A stretch of DNA of 5,580 nt from NCBI GenBank assembly GCA_050180015.1, contig JBFXEO010000195.1, forward strand, positions 1 to 5,580. Direction: 5' to 3'. The stretch's first letter is position 1. Every line of letters starts with the position of its first letter. Source of the stretch: JBFXEO01 sp050180015 (GTDB taxonomy: Bacteria; Bacteroidota; Bacteroidia; Bacteroidales; Tenuifilaceae). The notes under the pieces were generated by a model. The model was not told the origin of the DNA. It ran no database searches and saw only the letters and a program-made list of their open reading frames with translations. The position numbers were made by a program, and so were the translations under genes. Shown piece by piece: positions 5,556 through 5,580 of this stretch.

Positions 5556-5580
5556 CATACGGCGTTAACCGCAAAAGCTA

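Noticed and set aside
1..5580. A new defence system, CRISPR array or mobile element
   Set aside because: No direct repeats with regular spacing, no transposase, integrase or nuclease genes, and no toxin-antitoxin pairs were found. The intact genes are ordinary core genes.

Overview
The window looks like the chromosome of a member of the Bacteroidota, probably Bacteroidales or a near relative. Several promoters match the Bacteroidota form (TTTG, about 19 bases, TAnnTTTG). Start codons are preceded by A/T-rich sequence rather than Shine-Dalgarno sites. The two divergent gene pairs (TPR protein + ribH; recF + DUF721) are an arrangement I associate with this phylum. GC content is moderate in the housekeeping genes and clearly lower in one membrane-protein gene.

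Layout. At 1-211 (minus) is the N-terminal part of what is probably phosphoenolpyruvate carboxylase, cut by the window edge. At 304-551 (minus) is a compact tRNA unit: a good promoter, tRNA-Tyr(GTA), tRNA-Thr(GGT) 8 bases later, and a strong intrinsic terminator. Each tRNA carries one unusual stem mismatch. At 616-2276 (minus) is a gene for a large multi-pass membrane protein broken by three single-base shifts, all in homopolymer runs. Correcting them restores one continuous protein of about 553 residues. At 2377-2880 (minus) is ribH (lumazine synthase, riboflavin pathway) with a perfect consensus promoter. At 2995-3687 (minus) is a membrane-anchored TPR protein with its own promoter and terminator. 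A roughly 400-base divergent spacer follows. It holds the promoters of both the TPR gene and recF, plus an unexplained leader of about 200 bases. At 4096-5503 (plus) is recF (DNA repair) followed 7 bases later by a short DUF721/DciA-like gene.

How the genes work together. recF and the DUF721 gene form a replication/repair operon. The TPR gene and ribH are co-oriented, but a terminator and a separate promoter lie between them, so they are probably separate transcripts. The tRNA pair serves translation. The membrane protein is an accessory gene, either decaying, phase-variable or mis-sequenced.

I see no CRISPR array, insertion sequence, phage or defence system. The most notable signals are the homopolymer frameshifts in the membrane gene, a perfect 16-bp inverted repeat with terminator features inside the DUF721 coding sequence, and the tRNA stem mismatches.
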